DNA of 64,000 bases, from positions 1 through 64,000 of the forward strand of contig JANUWF010001659.1 in the NCBI GenBank assembly GCA_026120185.1, read 5' to 3'. Below the pieces are notes generated by a model that saw only the letters and a list, made by a program, of their open reading frames with translations, made no database searches and was not told where the DNA came from. Source of the DNA: Voacanga thouarsii (taxonomy: Eukaryota > Streptophyta > Magnoliopsida > Gentianales > Apocynaceae). Of this stretch, positions 10,760-22,452 are shown one piece after another. The number at the start of each line of letters is the position of its first letter. Position 1 is the first letter of the stretch. The translations under genes were made by a program, and so were the position numbers.

Positions 10760-11379
10760 CAAACCAACCCCAAAATCATCAACTAAGCTTAGCCAAAAGT
10801 AGGACATACACATTTGGAGGCCACAACATCCAATACCCCTAATAAAATATAGGATAGATGAGATTATTAGCATAGGACGTCGACCCAGCCAATCAGCAAC
10901 AACACTAGAGAATATTGTAATTACAGTTCCTCTAATAAGTGACATGGCCACAATGAGCCTTCTATATTAAGCTCACTTTCATTTTGAATTCTCTAATGAT
11001 ATATAGAACACCCCCTGTTATTATTATTATTATTTTAGTAGGAAAATAAGTGCTTATGATAAACCAATTTATTGTTCCACCAGAAAACAAAGCTTTTACA
11101 ACTTTGGCATTGATAATAGTACCAATATAACTAAAAAAGCATGGATCTTGAAGAAGAAATTTGAACAAGCTATTTAAAATTTTACTAACACATAAAAGGG
11201 CCAAGAAAAAAAATAAAGAGATAGAAGAACTAAGATAATTCACTCCAGCATACTATGGATACTAAAAATTTGAGCAAATAAAGAACATACATATATTACT
11301 AGCAATGGTGGCATTATCCCATCCCTTCAATAGATTTTTTGATGGCATCACCACTAGCTACTAGCACTGCACCACTCGA
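10760..11379 (-). pseudogene. Tonoplast monosaccharide transporter (TMT/TST/MSSP) fragment, unit 1
   Basis: Remnant of a plant vacuolar sugar transporter of the major facilitator superfamily, which moves hexoses into the vacuole. Exon 2 (10760-11014) encodes the stretch with MSLI, then ADWLGRRPMLIISSILYF, the conserved GRR loop after TM2, and ends at FGVGL where the X LTR begins. Exon 1 (11300-11379) gives an AVLVA start and a GWDNATIA motif. A 285-bp intron ends in AG. In this copy the start ATG has become TCG and the donor is altered. Exon 1 is one base too long and exon 2 one base short, plus one more base lost, so it cannot be translated. Most of the gene is missing. Confidence 0.85.
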
Positions 11380-11594
11380 CTTTCTCCAACAGATCTGTAG
11401 CAGTAACTGATTTGGAGTGGCCATTCATGCCTCGACCTCCTTAAACTTCCATATTTCTTTATCTCCAGTTCAGTTACTACCTTCCAACACGAATGTATGT
11501 ACTCAAAAGAAACAAATCCACAAAATAAAAAGGTAGAAATTTAACAAACAAAAAACGCACAAAAAAAGAAGAGAAAATAGAAAATGTACAAATT
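11380..11594 (-). other. Upstream/5' UTR-like sequence of the transporter fragment (unit 1)
   Basis: Sequence between the transporter start and the solo LTR; on the minus strand it is purine/pyrimidine rich and would be 5' UTR or promoter. Equivalent at 29361-29575. No motif that I can assign with confidence. Confidence 0.35.
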
Positions 11595-13143
11595 TGATAT
11601 GGCCTAAATTAGTCATATTTTTCCTAGTTATTTGAGGCTATTTTGTGATGCATTCTGTTTAATAACTAGTCATATTCCTTCATATTTGAGATTTTATCCT
11701 TGAAAAGGTATTTTATTCATTATTTTAGATTTTTGGGCTAAAACAAAGCAAAAAGATCACAAAACAGAACCAAGGCGGCGCCGGACAGGGCAGAGGAACC
11801 TGCGCCGGCTACACACTATCGACATACACTTTGAGACGACAAAAAATTGTTGAAATAGGACCGGAACAAAACCAAATCGGTACAAGCTCTAGCAGCTAAG
11901 GCGGCGTCGGCTGTACTCTGGACAACATTGTGCTAAAATTAAGGAAAAATCAGTGAACAATGGAAGAAACAGAACACAACCGGCGCTGGCTCTAGCAACC
12001 AAGGCGGTGCTGGCTGTGCCCTAAGGATAAGATGGAATCTTGATTTTTCTACGCAGTTTTTGGTAATCTGTGAAATTTTAGTATCTTCCTACTTCTACTC
12101 GGCCAAGAACCTTACACCAACAAGTTTAGGCACTTCCTAAGTATATAAATAGAGGGAAAACACAAGAGAAAATGTGAGAATTCATAGATCATCATAGAAA
12201 TTCACTTAAATCAAATGAGGAATTCTTCAATTCAAGGAGGATTGTGCAAGAAGGTCTTCAAAGAAAGAAGAAGGAGGCTTGTCTATGAGTGCTTTCTTTT
12301 ACTTTGTTTTCTTTTTCTTGACAATGATGTATTAATTGTTTTATTGTAATTTGACATTATTTTAGGTATTCATTATTTTGAGAGTTATTTGATCTTTTGA
12401 TTAATTGACTGTTATTCTTGGTATTTAATTACTTGTGCTTATTATGAGATTAATTGGTTGTTTCTTTCCATTAACTTGCTTGAACAAAGGGGTTGCTGGT
12501 GGTCTCAATTCATTAGTTTCATATTTGTTGACTCTTAACTTACTTGGACAAAGGGGTCAATTGTGAGGACAAAGTAATTACAAGTTAATTGATGTCTGCC
12601 AGAATATGGATTCATTGGTTAATTTCATGTGTAAATTTGCCAGGAATGGAAATTTAATCACGGGATTGTGTTTAATGCATCTTTTAGGTAAATTAGTTGA
12701 GACAGGATATGTAATGCTAATTTGTCTAAAAGATAGGGATTTCATGGATTGGACAAAGAAGTGAATCTATATTATCCTTCATGATGCCAAGAGAATGATT
12801 AGTTATGATAATGATTAAGTACTCGAGGATCATATTTGTCAAAACAATGGTTTATGTTACCTAATTCTACATCCTTGATATGTATATATTTATTTTATTT
12901 TATTTTATTTTATTTTATTTTATTTTTTACTTCATTTTAACTTTATTGAGTCAGTTAAACAATGAAAGAAAATGGATTAATGCATACTTGTTCCTTAAGG
13001 ATCGACACTCGTTTGAACCCTATGCTATGTTAATGATGAGTATGCTTGCTCATATGTGTAATTTGGGGTTAACGTTTAATTTAAACTTGATTGGAAATGT
13101 GCTTATTTTTATATGATTTTTATACCCAAATAAATACGCATCA
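11595..13143 (+). repeat. Solo Athila-type LTR, short form, TSD AAATT (unit 1)
   Basis: 1,549 bp beginning TGATATGGCC and ending CGCATCA. Identical 5-bp flanks AAATT at 11590-11594 and 13144-13148, with no internal region or second LTR, mark it as a solo LTR left by LTR-LTR recombination. It has a TATAAATA box at 12144-12151 and a (TTTTA)n tract at about 12889-12926. It lacks the 349-bp insert of the long-form LTR. It sits about 215 bp upstream of the transporter start. Confidence 0.9.
12889..12926. repeat. (TTTTA)n microsatellite in LTR
   Basis: About seven TTTTA-type repeats near the LTR 3' end; similar tracts occur at the same place in the LTRs at 30870, 54095 and 58270. Confidence 0.85.
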
Positions 13144-13148
13144 AAATT

Positions 13149-14756
13149 TCCAATCACTCATCAAGAATTGCCAAAGCAACATCTCAACATCTATAATCCA
13201 ACATTTCCAAGATCCATTGGTAGACCTATATCTCGAGCCCTGGTTGTGTTTTCTGTCAACTCGAGCACTCGAGAAGTTTGCAAGGCCATCTCAGAATGAA
13301 GCTGGGGGCATGTCATAGCTAGCTGAAAATTTAAAGAGAGAAAGAAAAGGCAAGACATTTCAGTAAATAATCACGATGCTTGACCAAGCATACTTTCAAA
13401 TACGTATTAAGTGCTGCCACGCAACCCCTTCCCCCCAATGAGAAAAAAGAAGAAGAAAAAAGGTTGTATAAAAGTAACAAGTCAACGTAAGTCATGTAGA
13501 AGATACTGCAATTCAACACCGAACAAGAAGGAAAAATTTAAAAAAAATTACATTCCTTAAGCAAAAATTACTAGTTCCTACCCAAAAAAGTTACATTCCT
13601 TACCATTATTTTTCTTAAGTTTCTTACAATCAGTTATTATATTTTAAATTATGATAATATATAAATATAGATATATATATATATATGTACTAAATACTAA
13701 TTATATATATTTATATATTTATATGTATATAAAAATAATGGTAAAATATGCCAACTACTCTTGAACTTTATCAAAATTTGATTTTCACATTTGAACTTTA
13801 AAATATGTGATTTTACCTTTTGAACATTGGAAACATCTAAAAAAAAAATAGCTCTTCCAATAATAAAAGTTCAAGTACAATACAAAGTTATCATATATTA
13901 GCCCACATTCTCTTATTTTCTGCTTTCAAAATATTATTCTTTAACTTCAATCCTACTATATGCTCTTCAAATTTCTTCATATTATCTAGCAATTTCAAAA
14001 TCTGACTCCATACTTCTTATGCGACACAATAATATTGGAATTACACTTTTGACATCTTTGAATCTAACCATATAACAAAAATAACAGATTTCACCCTTTA
14101 ATATACAAAACCCAAACATAAAGATGAGACAAAAAAAAAGAAAGAAACCAAATTCTATTCTCGATAGTTAGTAATTTTGTTGACATTTCTACAGAAAGAA
14201 AGAATAGAAAGATAAGTGAATTACTATAAAAAAAATACCAAAAGGTGAAGTGAGAGACGGACAAGTCACAACAGTCTTTTTATGTCATATATAAAAGCTA
14301 CTTTATAAGAATTAGAGAGAAACTAAAGGATCGCGGAAAAAAATAAATATACAACGAAAGTATGTAAATTAAAATTTTTTCCAAGCTAAAGTCTAGGAGT
14401 ACTTACTTCTAGGGTTGGATTCAAGCTCAATAACACTTTTTGAACAGGAACGTCTACTTGTTTTGCGGGAATACTAGCTAACCGTCGACTTCTTCGCATC
14501 AAACACTTACCATGTTTGCTAACTCTTGACCTTTCAAAGTATTCTCAAACCTCCTGTGGACTTCTATCGGTGAAAGTAGAACTAGGATGAAGAAGATTGG
14601 AAGAAAAACGGAAGAGTTAAACATTAAAGGGGGAAAAATGAAGGAAAAATGACAAGAATACAATAGCCTTTAGTTTCATTCCTAAGGAAAAACTGAAAGC
14701 TGTTTTTCTATGTGAAGTTTTGGTCAACCCATGTACAGTACACAAACCATACATAT
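13149..14756. other. Unassigned DNA between LTRs (unit 1)
   Basis: AT-rich sequence, probably the pre-insertion upstream region of the transporter fragment. It includes an AT microsatellite near 13670-13690 and A/T-rich tracts. One weak coding hint on the minus strand runs from about 14550 to 14407: roughly 48 open codons ending at a canonical GTAAGT. I do not recognise a product. Nothing else gene-like is visible. Confidence 0.4.
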
Positions 14757-16016
14757 TGATGTGTATGATTTGGGTGTATAAAATCATTCAAATTTAAGCC
14801 CATCCCTAACTAGGTTTTAATTAAAACATTAATCTCCAAATTACACATATGAGCAAGTACACTCATAGCAAGCACAGTATAGGGAATTAATGAGTATCGA
14901 TCCTCAAGGAACAGCTGCCATTAGTTACCATTCATTCATTGTTTAACCAACCTAATAAAGTGATAAGCTGGTAAAAAGTAAAATAAATAAAAATTTATAA
15001 AACTCAAGGATGAAAGAATATGCAGTTTAGACAAATATTCTTGAAGACATGACAGTGAATTACTCAGTAAATATCACAATTAATTATCATCTTAGCATCA
15101 TAAAAGAATTATAATAGAATCCAATCATTTTCCAAGTCATAGACTCACTTACTTATGATTAAATTAGCACATTTTTCAATCAAACCAGCATAACCAAAAA
15201 GATGCATTAAACTCATCCTTCAATAATTATCCTTATACTCAGGTGATAGTGAACATGAAATTAGCCGATAACCCTATACTCTAGGTGAAATAAACTAATC
15301 TTTGATTACCTTGGTTCTTTGTCTTAACTTTGTTTCCCAACTCCGATAACCCTATATGTTTCATTTCCCAAGTCAATTAGAAGTAAATCTAAATTCATCA
15401 ATTCTTCCATAATCACAAGTAATCAAACACTAAGAATAATAAAAAATTAATCAAATAGCTAAATTAACCCAAAAATCATGAATTCCAAAATAATGTCAAA
15501 TTAAAATAAAAACATTAATTACATCTTTATTCTAGAAAAATAAAACAAAGGTAAAAGAAAGAACTTCTATTTGAAAACCTCATTAAATAATGCCCCTTGA
15601 TTGATGACTCTCCTCTTCTTGTGATTGATTGACAGCTTTTATCCTTGGATTCATATGTTTTTCTTGTGTTTTCCTTGCTTAAATAGGCTCCCAAGAGGCC
15701 TAAATTCGTTCCCTGAGAGTTCTTTAACAAGTAGATGTTAAAAAATACCAAAACTCTTAGGAAATTCCCAAATTCGGGCAAAACAGGAAAAATTGCCACC
15801 AGTAAATACAGCCGACGTCGGCCGTGCACTGTTCCAAGAATGCTCTATTTTTTCTTCAGAAAATTCCCCTATTCCAGCATTGGGTCGGCGCCGGCTATGC
15901 TCCTCACGGCCGGCGTGGGCCTGGCATTGCTCAGCGACCAGTTTTTTCGTCGTTTTCCGGTTTTGTTTTGCAATAAAACACCAAAATACCTTTCTAAGGG
16001 TAAAATATCAAATATT
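14757..16016 (-). repeat. Minus-strand Athila-type LTR, interrupted by copia 1 (unit 1)
   Basis: Reverse complement of the Athila-type LTR. Its 3' end (TGATGTGTATG on the plus strand) is at 14757; it passes the GC-rich U3 motifs near 15820-15930 and reaches the AAGGGTAAAATATCAAATATT block at 16016, where the copia LTR starts. The remaining LTR 5' end should lie beyond the copia 3' LTR, outside the window. Frames over this stretch are not genes. Confidence 0.8.
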
Positions 16017-17939
16017 TGTTGGGAGGTATGCCTTCTTAGCCTAGGTTTCTGATGTAATTTTGACTTGTATTAATAAAAGTATTTTTCTTAGAAATTGTTT
16101 ATGAATTCTTCTTTATATTTGTGCACAATTTTTCATTGGAAAAGACCCATTATATTTAAATAAATAGTTCATATGAATGGAGGTCTTTCACAATAAGGTA
16201 TGGACCATGGGATACATAACACATAAGCTATTGTTCTTAAATGGATGATGAGAATGGGAATCTCTTCATGGTGAGGTTATTGTGTTATGAATTCTAAATA
16301 GAGAATGGCTTACCTTTTGCTAATGAGTAGTCTTCTCGTTTCATATCACAAGTGTATTTCGAATTTGTATAATAGAACCTATAATAATAGTTTCTAAAAG
16401 TACTATATAATAGAAATCTAGACTACTATTGCTACCGTGTGGACTTGCACTCTACAACTTGAGTATAAGTTGGTGATCAGACAAAGTTGGAAGCATATGG
16501 TTGATATACTATAGTTGAGGTTCTTTAGAAGGATCAATATACTTGTATGTTGTGTATATGTAACTAGTTAGCCAAGACAGACTTGTACAAGATAATGTCT
16601 ACACTATATCGCCCCTTGTGGTTGTCCTAATGATCTAATTATCCAGGGGCCTGGGGAACATGACTTGGATATTTACTTTAGGGTAGCTCACTTGGAAGGA
16701 GAAAATATTCCAAGTCGTGGATTATTTGACTAGAAGCCTAAGAATAATACATGTCTTTTAGAGAGGTGTCAGTACACTCTTTCATTTCTAAATGCATGGT
16801 AGTGTGTAGAGGGGTATTTTAGTCATTTCACTTGTAGGTCGAAGACATAGTCAATGTAGCATTGTCCTTGGGGTCAATAATTCCTTATGATGATATTAGA
16901 AAATATTTAAAATACAAAATACATTTATTTATATAGTAAGGGTATTTTGGTCATTTTAGTAGCTAAGGTGATGTGTCTTTTTGGTTATTGGAATCGCCTG
17001 TGAGTCCTAATTATTTTAGGTTGAGAATATGGTCACAATAAAAATGATTTCATTTTATTTAGGAAGTCTAATTTATTTTTGGACTAGAATAAAATAAAGG
17101 AACGAGAGAAATTAAATTTATTATCTAGTTTCATTAGTTAAATAATTATTTATGGCCTAAGCCTAGATTGAATAATTAAAAAAATTAACCTGGGCTTAAA
17201 CTAGTTAATAAAAGGCTTAAATAATTATTTTAGTTCAATTGGACCCATTTATTATTTATTGTATTATTTTAATAGACTCAGTAAATAATTAATTAATGAT
17301 TATTATTTTTGAGCTCATTGGGTCCAAGAAAAATATTAAATTAATTTTGGCCCAATAGCCTAGGCTAAAGGGTTATTTTGACTCACGGAACAAAAGAGTT
17401 AATGCTTAGCCAAACCTCTTCTGTTGATAGCCTCTGGGAATTTTGAAATATCAAAACTCTAGTGTTTTGGTTATCTGATATAGAGTGAATAGTCGTGTGT
17501 TCTTGTTAGATTCTCAACATAGTGGACACACGAAAAAAAAAATGCGGAGCCTTACTCTACCAAGCTCTCTTTCTCTCTCTCTCGTTTATTTTTCTTTCTT
17601 CCTTTTTGTCTTCTTGATTTTGCTATTCAATAGCAAAGGATCAAGAAGAGCTTTTCCTCACCTAAATTGTTTCATCAACATAGATTGGGCGGTGGAATAT
17701 TCTAAGAAGCAAAGGCTTCGCGTTCATGCCATGGAGGAGTAGGAGATTGGCGGGTCATTAATCGGAAACGTCGTCTAGGCAAGAAATCATTTTAGTGATT
17801 CACTCAACATCTACTTCACAGCTGCGAAATATAACACAGTGCAGAGGTATTGAAATTTTTATTCTTCCGTTGCACAATCTCTGTGCTGTTTTTGGCTTCG
17901 TCTTTATTACATGCATGGCTTCTGTTGGTTTTCAAAGCA
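16017..17939 (+). repeat. Copia 1 5' LTR (unit 1)
   Basis: Begins TGTTGGGAGG and ends AAGCA, five bases before a PBS complementary to initiator Met tRNA. At 1,923 bp it is long for a copia LTR. The upstream side is the interior of a minus-strand Athila-type LTR, so the copia inserted into that LTR; the flanking 5 bp are ATATT (16012-16016). The exact 3' end is my best choice from the CA dinucleotide and PBS spacing. No coding capacity recognised. Confidence 0.75.
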
Positions 17940-17944
17940 ATAAG

Positions 17945-17955
17945 TGGTATCAGAG
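17945..17955 (+). other. Copia primer-binding site (tRNA-iMet type), unit 1
   Basis: TGGTATCAGAG matches the complement of the initiator Met tRNA 3' end, the usual primer of plant Ty1/copia elements, and lies five bases after the LTR end. Confidence 0.85.
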
Positions 17956-19705
17956 TGAGTTGCTTTGAAAGGCTTAGGATTGATGCATGCTAGTTAATAA
18001 AATTGGCAAGACTAATGCTGATTAATACAATGAGATCCTTCATTGTTTTGGCATAGGTAGTTTGTTTGTAAATCTCACCATTGAGGTATTGGAGCCTCAG
18101 CAAAATTTTTATGCTTTGATTAGCTTTTATGTAAACCTAATTTGAAAGGGTATAGGTGGATGTAGTGCTTTTTTTTGTTGAAAAAATGTAACAAGAGGCT
18201 ACCCAGATTGATTGCGAGGGAAGTTGTAGACTTCTAAAAAAAAAATCATAAAAGAAACAATGGAAAAAAAAAGATCATTGGAGAAGACGATCAGCCGAGT
18301 CGAGCCGAGCCGCGGCTCGGTATACCGGGAGCCGAGACAACGCCCGGGCCAACCATGGCTCGCAGCTGTAGCGGGGCTCAAGACACCTCGGTTCAGCTGG
18401 CATTAACTAGGATGCTTCCCGAGGCTGTGGTCAGTCGCGGGCACCCACTCACGAACCATGGACCATGGGTCTTCCCATAGGCCATGATCCTGTGTAGTGG
18501 GTGCACAAGACTAAAATTTTTTCCCTTGTAATTTTTGGATTTTGGTCCCATACCAGGCGAAATTATTATTTTTGTAATAGTTAATATTCTTTGAATATTT
18601 TGCATGAAAAATAATAGTAAAGGAATTTTAGGATTAAACGAGATCCTTAATTAATTTAATTAATGTGTTTAATTCTATTATTTGGACACTTAGGATTAAA
18701 AATAGAAAAGCATAAAAACGTTTACAATTTTCTAGCATACTATTTATTTTAATTCCTATGTGCACATTTTCTCAAAGATCTAAGTGTTTGAGAAATTTTA
18801 TTTAACAAGCAAAAATATTTTTCTTTAATTAAATGGTTATTTTAACTTAAACAAAAATTAATCCTTGGTTATTTTCTTAAAGGTTTTTTATCCTTGACAA
18901 ATAAAATATTTTAGATTTAGAAATTTTTATAAGTTAAAATGGAAAGACATTTTAAATCATTTTAGCAAAGGAAAAATTATTGTTGTCAAATAAAACCATG
19001 AGATCAAAATCTCTCAAAAATTTTAAATGGAAATTTTTTGAAATTATTAAGTTCTTAACTTAAATAAAATTAATCCATAAGGAAAAATTTCTCAAAGGAT
19101 ATAAACCTTGACATAGAATTTTTTTTATGAATTTAATATTTTATTTTAAGTTAAAAGAGAACTTAATAGAAAATTTTCAAATGATATTTTTTTTCAAGAA
19201 AACCATTATTTAAAAAAAAAATTACGTGGGAGAGGGGTTCTAATGGCCCCACAGCTTCTATCACGATCTTCATTAGAGATCGTAGGTCTCCTCGCTTCAC
19301 TCTGAGAGTGAACCCGTATAGGATGGAAATACCACAAGGATGTAGAACTAAGGGAAGGATATAATTAATAATTCAGGACACATACTATGATCGGACAGCC
19401 TACGTTGGAGGCTGTAGTGCGAGGTATGTCCTTAGAAAATGAGAAGAAACAGTCATATCCTCTATAGATTTATATTCTAGATCATTACGTAGAAGGAAAA
19501 ATAATTTGTGGTGGTTAACACACTTAGCTTAGGTAACTGTTAATCTTCTCAAGAAGCTATGTCAGTTTTCCTAAGGCAAAATTAATTATGTTAAAGATAA
19601 TAGTAATGGGGTTAGCTATTATCGGTTTAATATGAGGATAAAGTGCACAAAATTATTTTATTTTCACAATGCTGAGAATTTCTTTTATTTTTCAAAATTT
19701 CAAGA
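17956..19705 (+). other. Copia 1 leader, unit 1
   Basis: Equivalent of 1-1723, with the GC-rich hairpin cluster near 18280-18510 and long AT-rich tracts. No gene seen. Confidence 0.6.
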
Positions 19706-22452
19706 ATGGTTGGTGGAGGTTCTTTCAGTCCCTTAGTGTTATTCTCTGCAAGACTAAGCTAATAGGTCCAAACTATGTGGACTGAAAAAGGAACCTAGAC
19801 ATAATACTCACAGCCGAGGAGTATAAGTATGTCCTTTATGAGACCTGTCCTGTGATCAGGGAAGGTTGATGAGATCGCTCGATGCTATATGCTAGCCTCC
19901 ATATTAAATGTGCTTCAATCTAAATATGAGCACATGGCAACTGCATATGACATAAGTCTGTCACTAGCCATAATGTTCACGGATAAGACCCGGCCCGCAA
20001 GGCAAGAGGCTCTTCGAACAATAATAAATAGTAAGATAGCTGAGAGAGCTTCAGTCAGAGAGCATATGCTTAAGATGATTGTTACTTTCGAGAAAGTAGA
20101 AGTCTTAGGGGCTATCATTGACCCCGAGAGTCAAGTGGACATGTTTTTCGAAATTTTTACCTGGCTCTTTCGCTCAGTTCAAGTTAAATTACAACATGAA
20201 TAAGTTAAACATGAGTTTAACAGAGTTGATGAAGGAGCTTTAGGTGGCAGAGGTAGTCATGAAGTCACAAGCTAGGGCTATGATGGCTTCGTCTTCAAGA
20301 ACTGGGCCTATACCTAGAAAGTTTAAGAAGAAGAAAGGGAATGCAGTGCACTAGCCCAAAGATAAATCCAAGGGCAAATGCTTCAAATGTGGGAAGAAGG
20401 GACACTGAAAAAAGGAGTGTGTAGATCTTCGGGGTAGAAAAAGCCCCACAGGTAATGTTTTCTATCTAGAGTTTATATCAATAGTTGGATCAAATTTCAC
20501 TTGGATAGTTAATTCAGGAGCCATTGATCACATCTGTAACTCCTTGCAAAGGTTTAGAAAGATCAGAAGACTCCAAAAGGGAGAACATGAACTATGCATG
20601 AGAAATGGAGCACAAGTTTGGGCATTTGCAGTAGGAGAACTGGAACTTACTTTTGATTGTAATAGAATAGTTATTTTGAGGGATGTTTTATTTGTTTTTG
20701 GCTTCAAATAGAATTTGGTTTCAGTTGCAAAACTAATAATTTAAGGATATTCTATTTCTTTCCATTCTGGTATATAACTATCAATAGAAATGGAGAAGTT
20801 ATACGTACTGGGTACATGTATGGAAATCTATTCTTCATTAATCCTATTAACAATCAATTGAATAATGCTCAATCTAAACCTTTAAATAGGAAGAGAAGGA
20901 CCAATGTCAATGACTCATATCTTTGGCATCTAAGGTTAGATCACATTAACTTAACCAGGATTCAGAGGTTAATCCATGATGAGCCTTTAGGCTCATTGGG
21001 ATTGGAAAGTTGGCCTCAATATAAATCTTGTTTTAAGGAAAAAATGTCCAAAAGGTCCTTTAACCAAAAGGCAGATAGAGGCAAAGAAGCATTGAGTCTT
21101 GTTCACACTGATGTGTGTGGTCCTTTGTCTACACCAGCAAGAGGGGGTTTAAGTATTTCATCACTTTCATAGATGATTGTACAAAGTATGATTATGTTTA
21201 TTTAATGAAATGCAAGTCTGACAATTTTAAAGAGTTTAAGGCTGAAGTGAAGCATCAGACAGGTAAACTAATCAAGACCTTATGATCGGATCGTAGTAGA
21301 GAATACCACCTTGGTGAATTTAAGGATTACATAGTACATCATAGAATAGTATCCTAGCTCTCTGCGTTGGAGACACCCTAGCGAGAATAAAGTAGCAGAG
21401 AGAGAAGGAATAAGACATTGATGGAAATGGTCCACGGAATGATGTCTCATGCTACATTTCCAGTGTCTTTTTGGGGATATGCCCTAGAAACAGTGACATA
21501 TATTCTGAATTTGGTGCCTTCCAAGTTTATACCTAGGACATTCTATGAGATGTGGACTGGGCATAAGTCAAGTCTAAATTATCTCAAGATATAGGGTTGC
21601 CTAGCTTATGTATTGATCAAGGGAGATAAGTTAGAACTAAGATTAGAATTATACTATTTTATTGGGTATCTAAAAAGTACAAATGGTGGGTATCCAAAAG
21701 CGTATGTATTTTTTGCTATTTTTTTAGGTGCAAAAAGTGCTTGTGAGTACCAATGCTAGATACTTGGAGGCTGATCAAAGTACATCCACTAAAGGTTCGA
21801 CAAGATTGGAACTCAAAAAGAAGTTATCTTCTGAATCAATTTCTCCTAACCCGATTATAGAACCAGAAGAGGCATAGCCTCAGGAACTTGTACAAACAGA
21901 GCCTCGTCGTAGTGGGAGGATATCTAGAGTTCTAGAAAGATAGACAGGAGAGGCTTTTGACCTAGTCTCTGACTATCATGAACAAGATCCTATTAGATAC
22001 GAGAAGACTAGCTATTGCTGATGTCGATGCAGACCTATGGCATGAAGCAATGAAAATCGATATTAAGTCTATATACTTCAATCAGGTTTGGTATCTTATA
22101 GCTTCACCTGAAGGGATAAAACCCATTGGGTGTACAAGAGGAAGAGGGGAGCAGAAGGAAAAGTGGAAACCTTCAAAGCTAGACTTGTGGCGAAAGGGTA
22201 TACTCAGAAAGAATGGATCGATTATGAGAAAACTTTTTCCCCGGTAACCATGCTTAAGTCCATCTATGTCTTTATTGCCATCGCATGTCATTATAACTAC
22301 GAGATATGGCAAATGGATGTCAAGATGACACTTTTAAATGGCTATCATAGTGAAGACATCTATATGTCCTAATTAGAAGGCTTTATTGCTGAAGGCCAAG
22401 AGCATATTATTTGTAAGCTTAAGAAATCTATTTATAAACATAAATTGGCATT
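19706..22452 (+). pseudogene. Copia 1 gag-pol pseudogene, unit 1 copy
   Basis: Near-identical copy of 1724-4467, with the same lost protease Asp, the same stop in the zinc knuckle and the same RT truncation. Differences seen: the ATG at the left-copy position 1892 is ATC, a 2-nt insertion lies near 20774, one extra base falls near the integrase Glu (about 21382), and HTDVCGPL is kept at the integrase start where the left copy has a Ser in place of Gly. It follows its own LTR and PBS directly, so the truncated element is complete at its 5' end here. Confidence 0.87.

Noticed and set aside
10691..10951. A working sugar transporter gene
   Set aside because: Frameshifts in both exons, loss of start and donor in one copy, and loss of most of the gene at the X LTR junction.
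15527..16052. Open frames of about 100 codons on both strands
   Set aside because: They overlay the GC-rich U3 and adjoining parts of a minus-strand Athila-type LTR; similar frames arise from CpG-rich motifs and have no protein signature.
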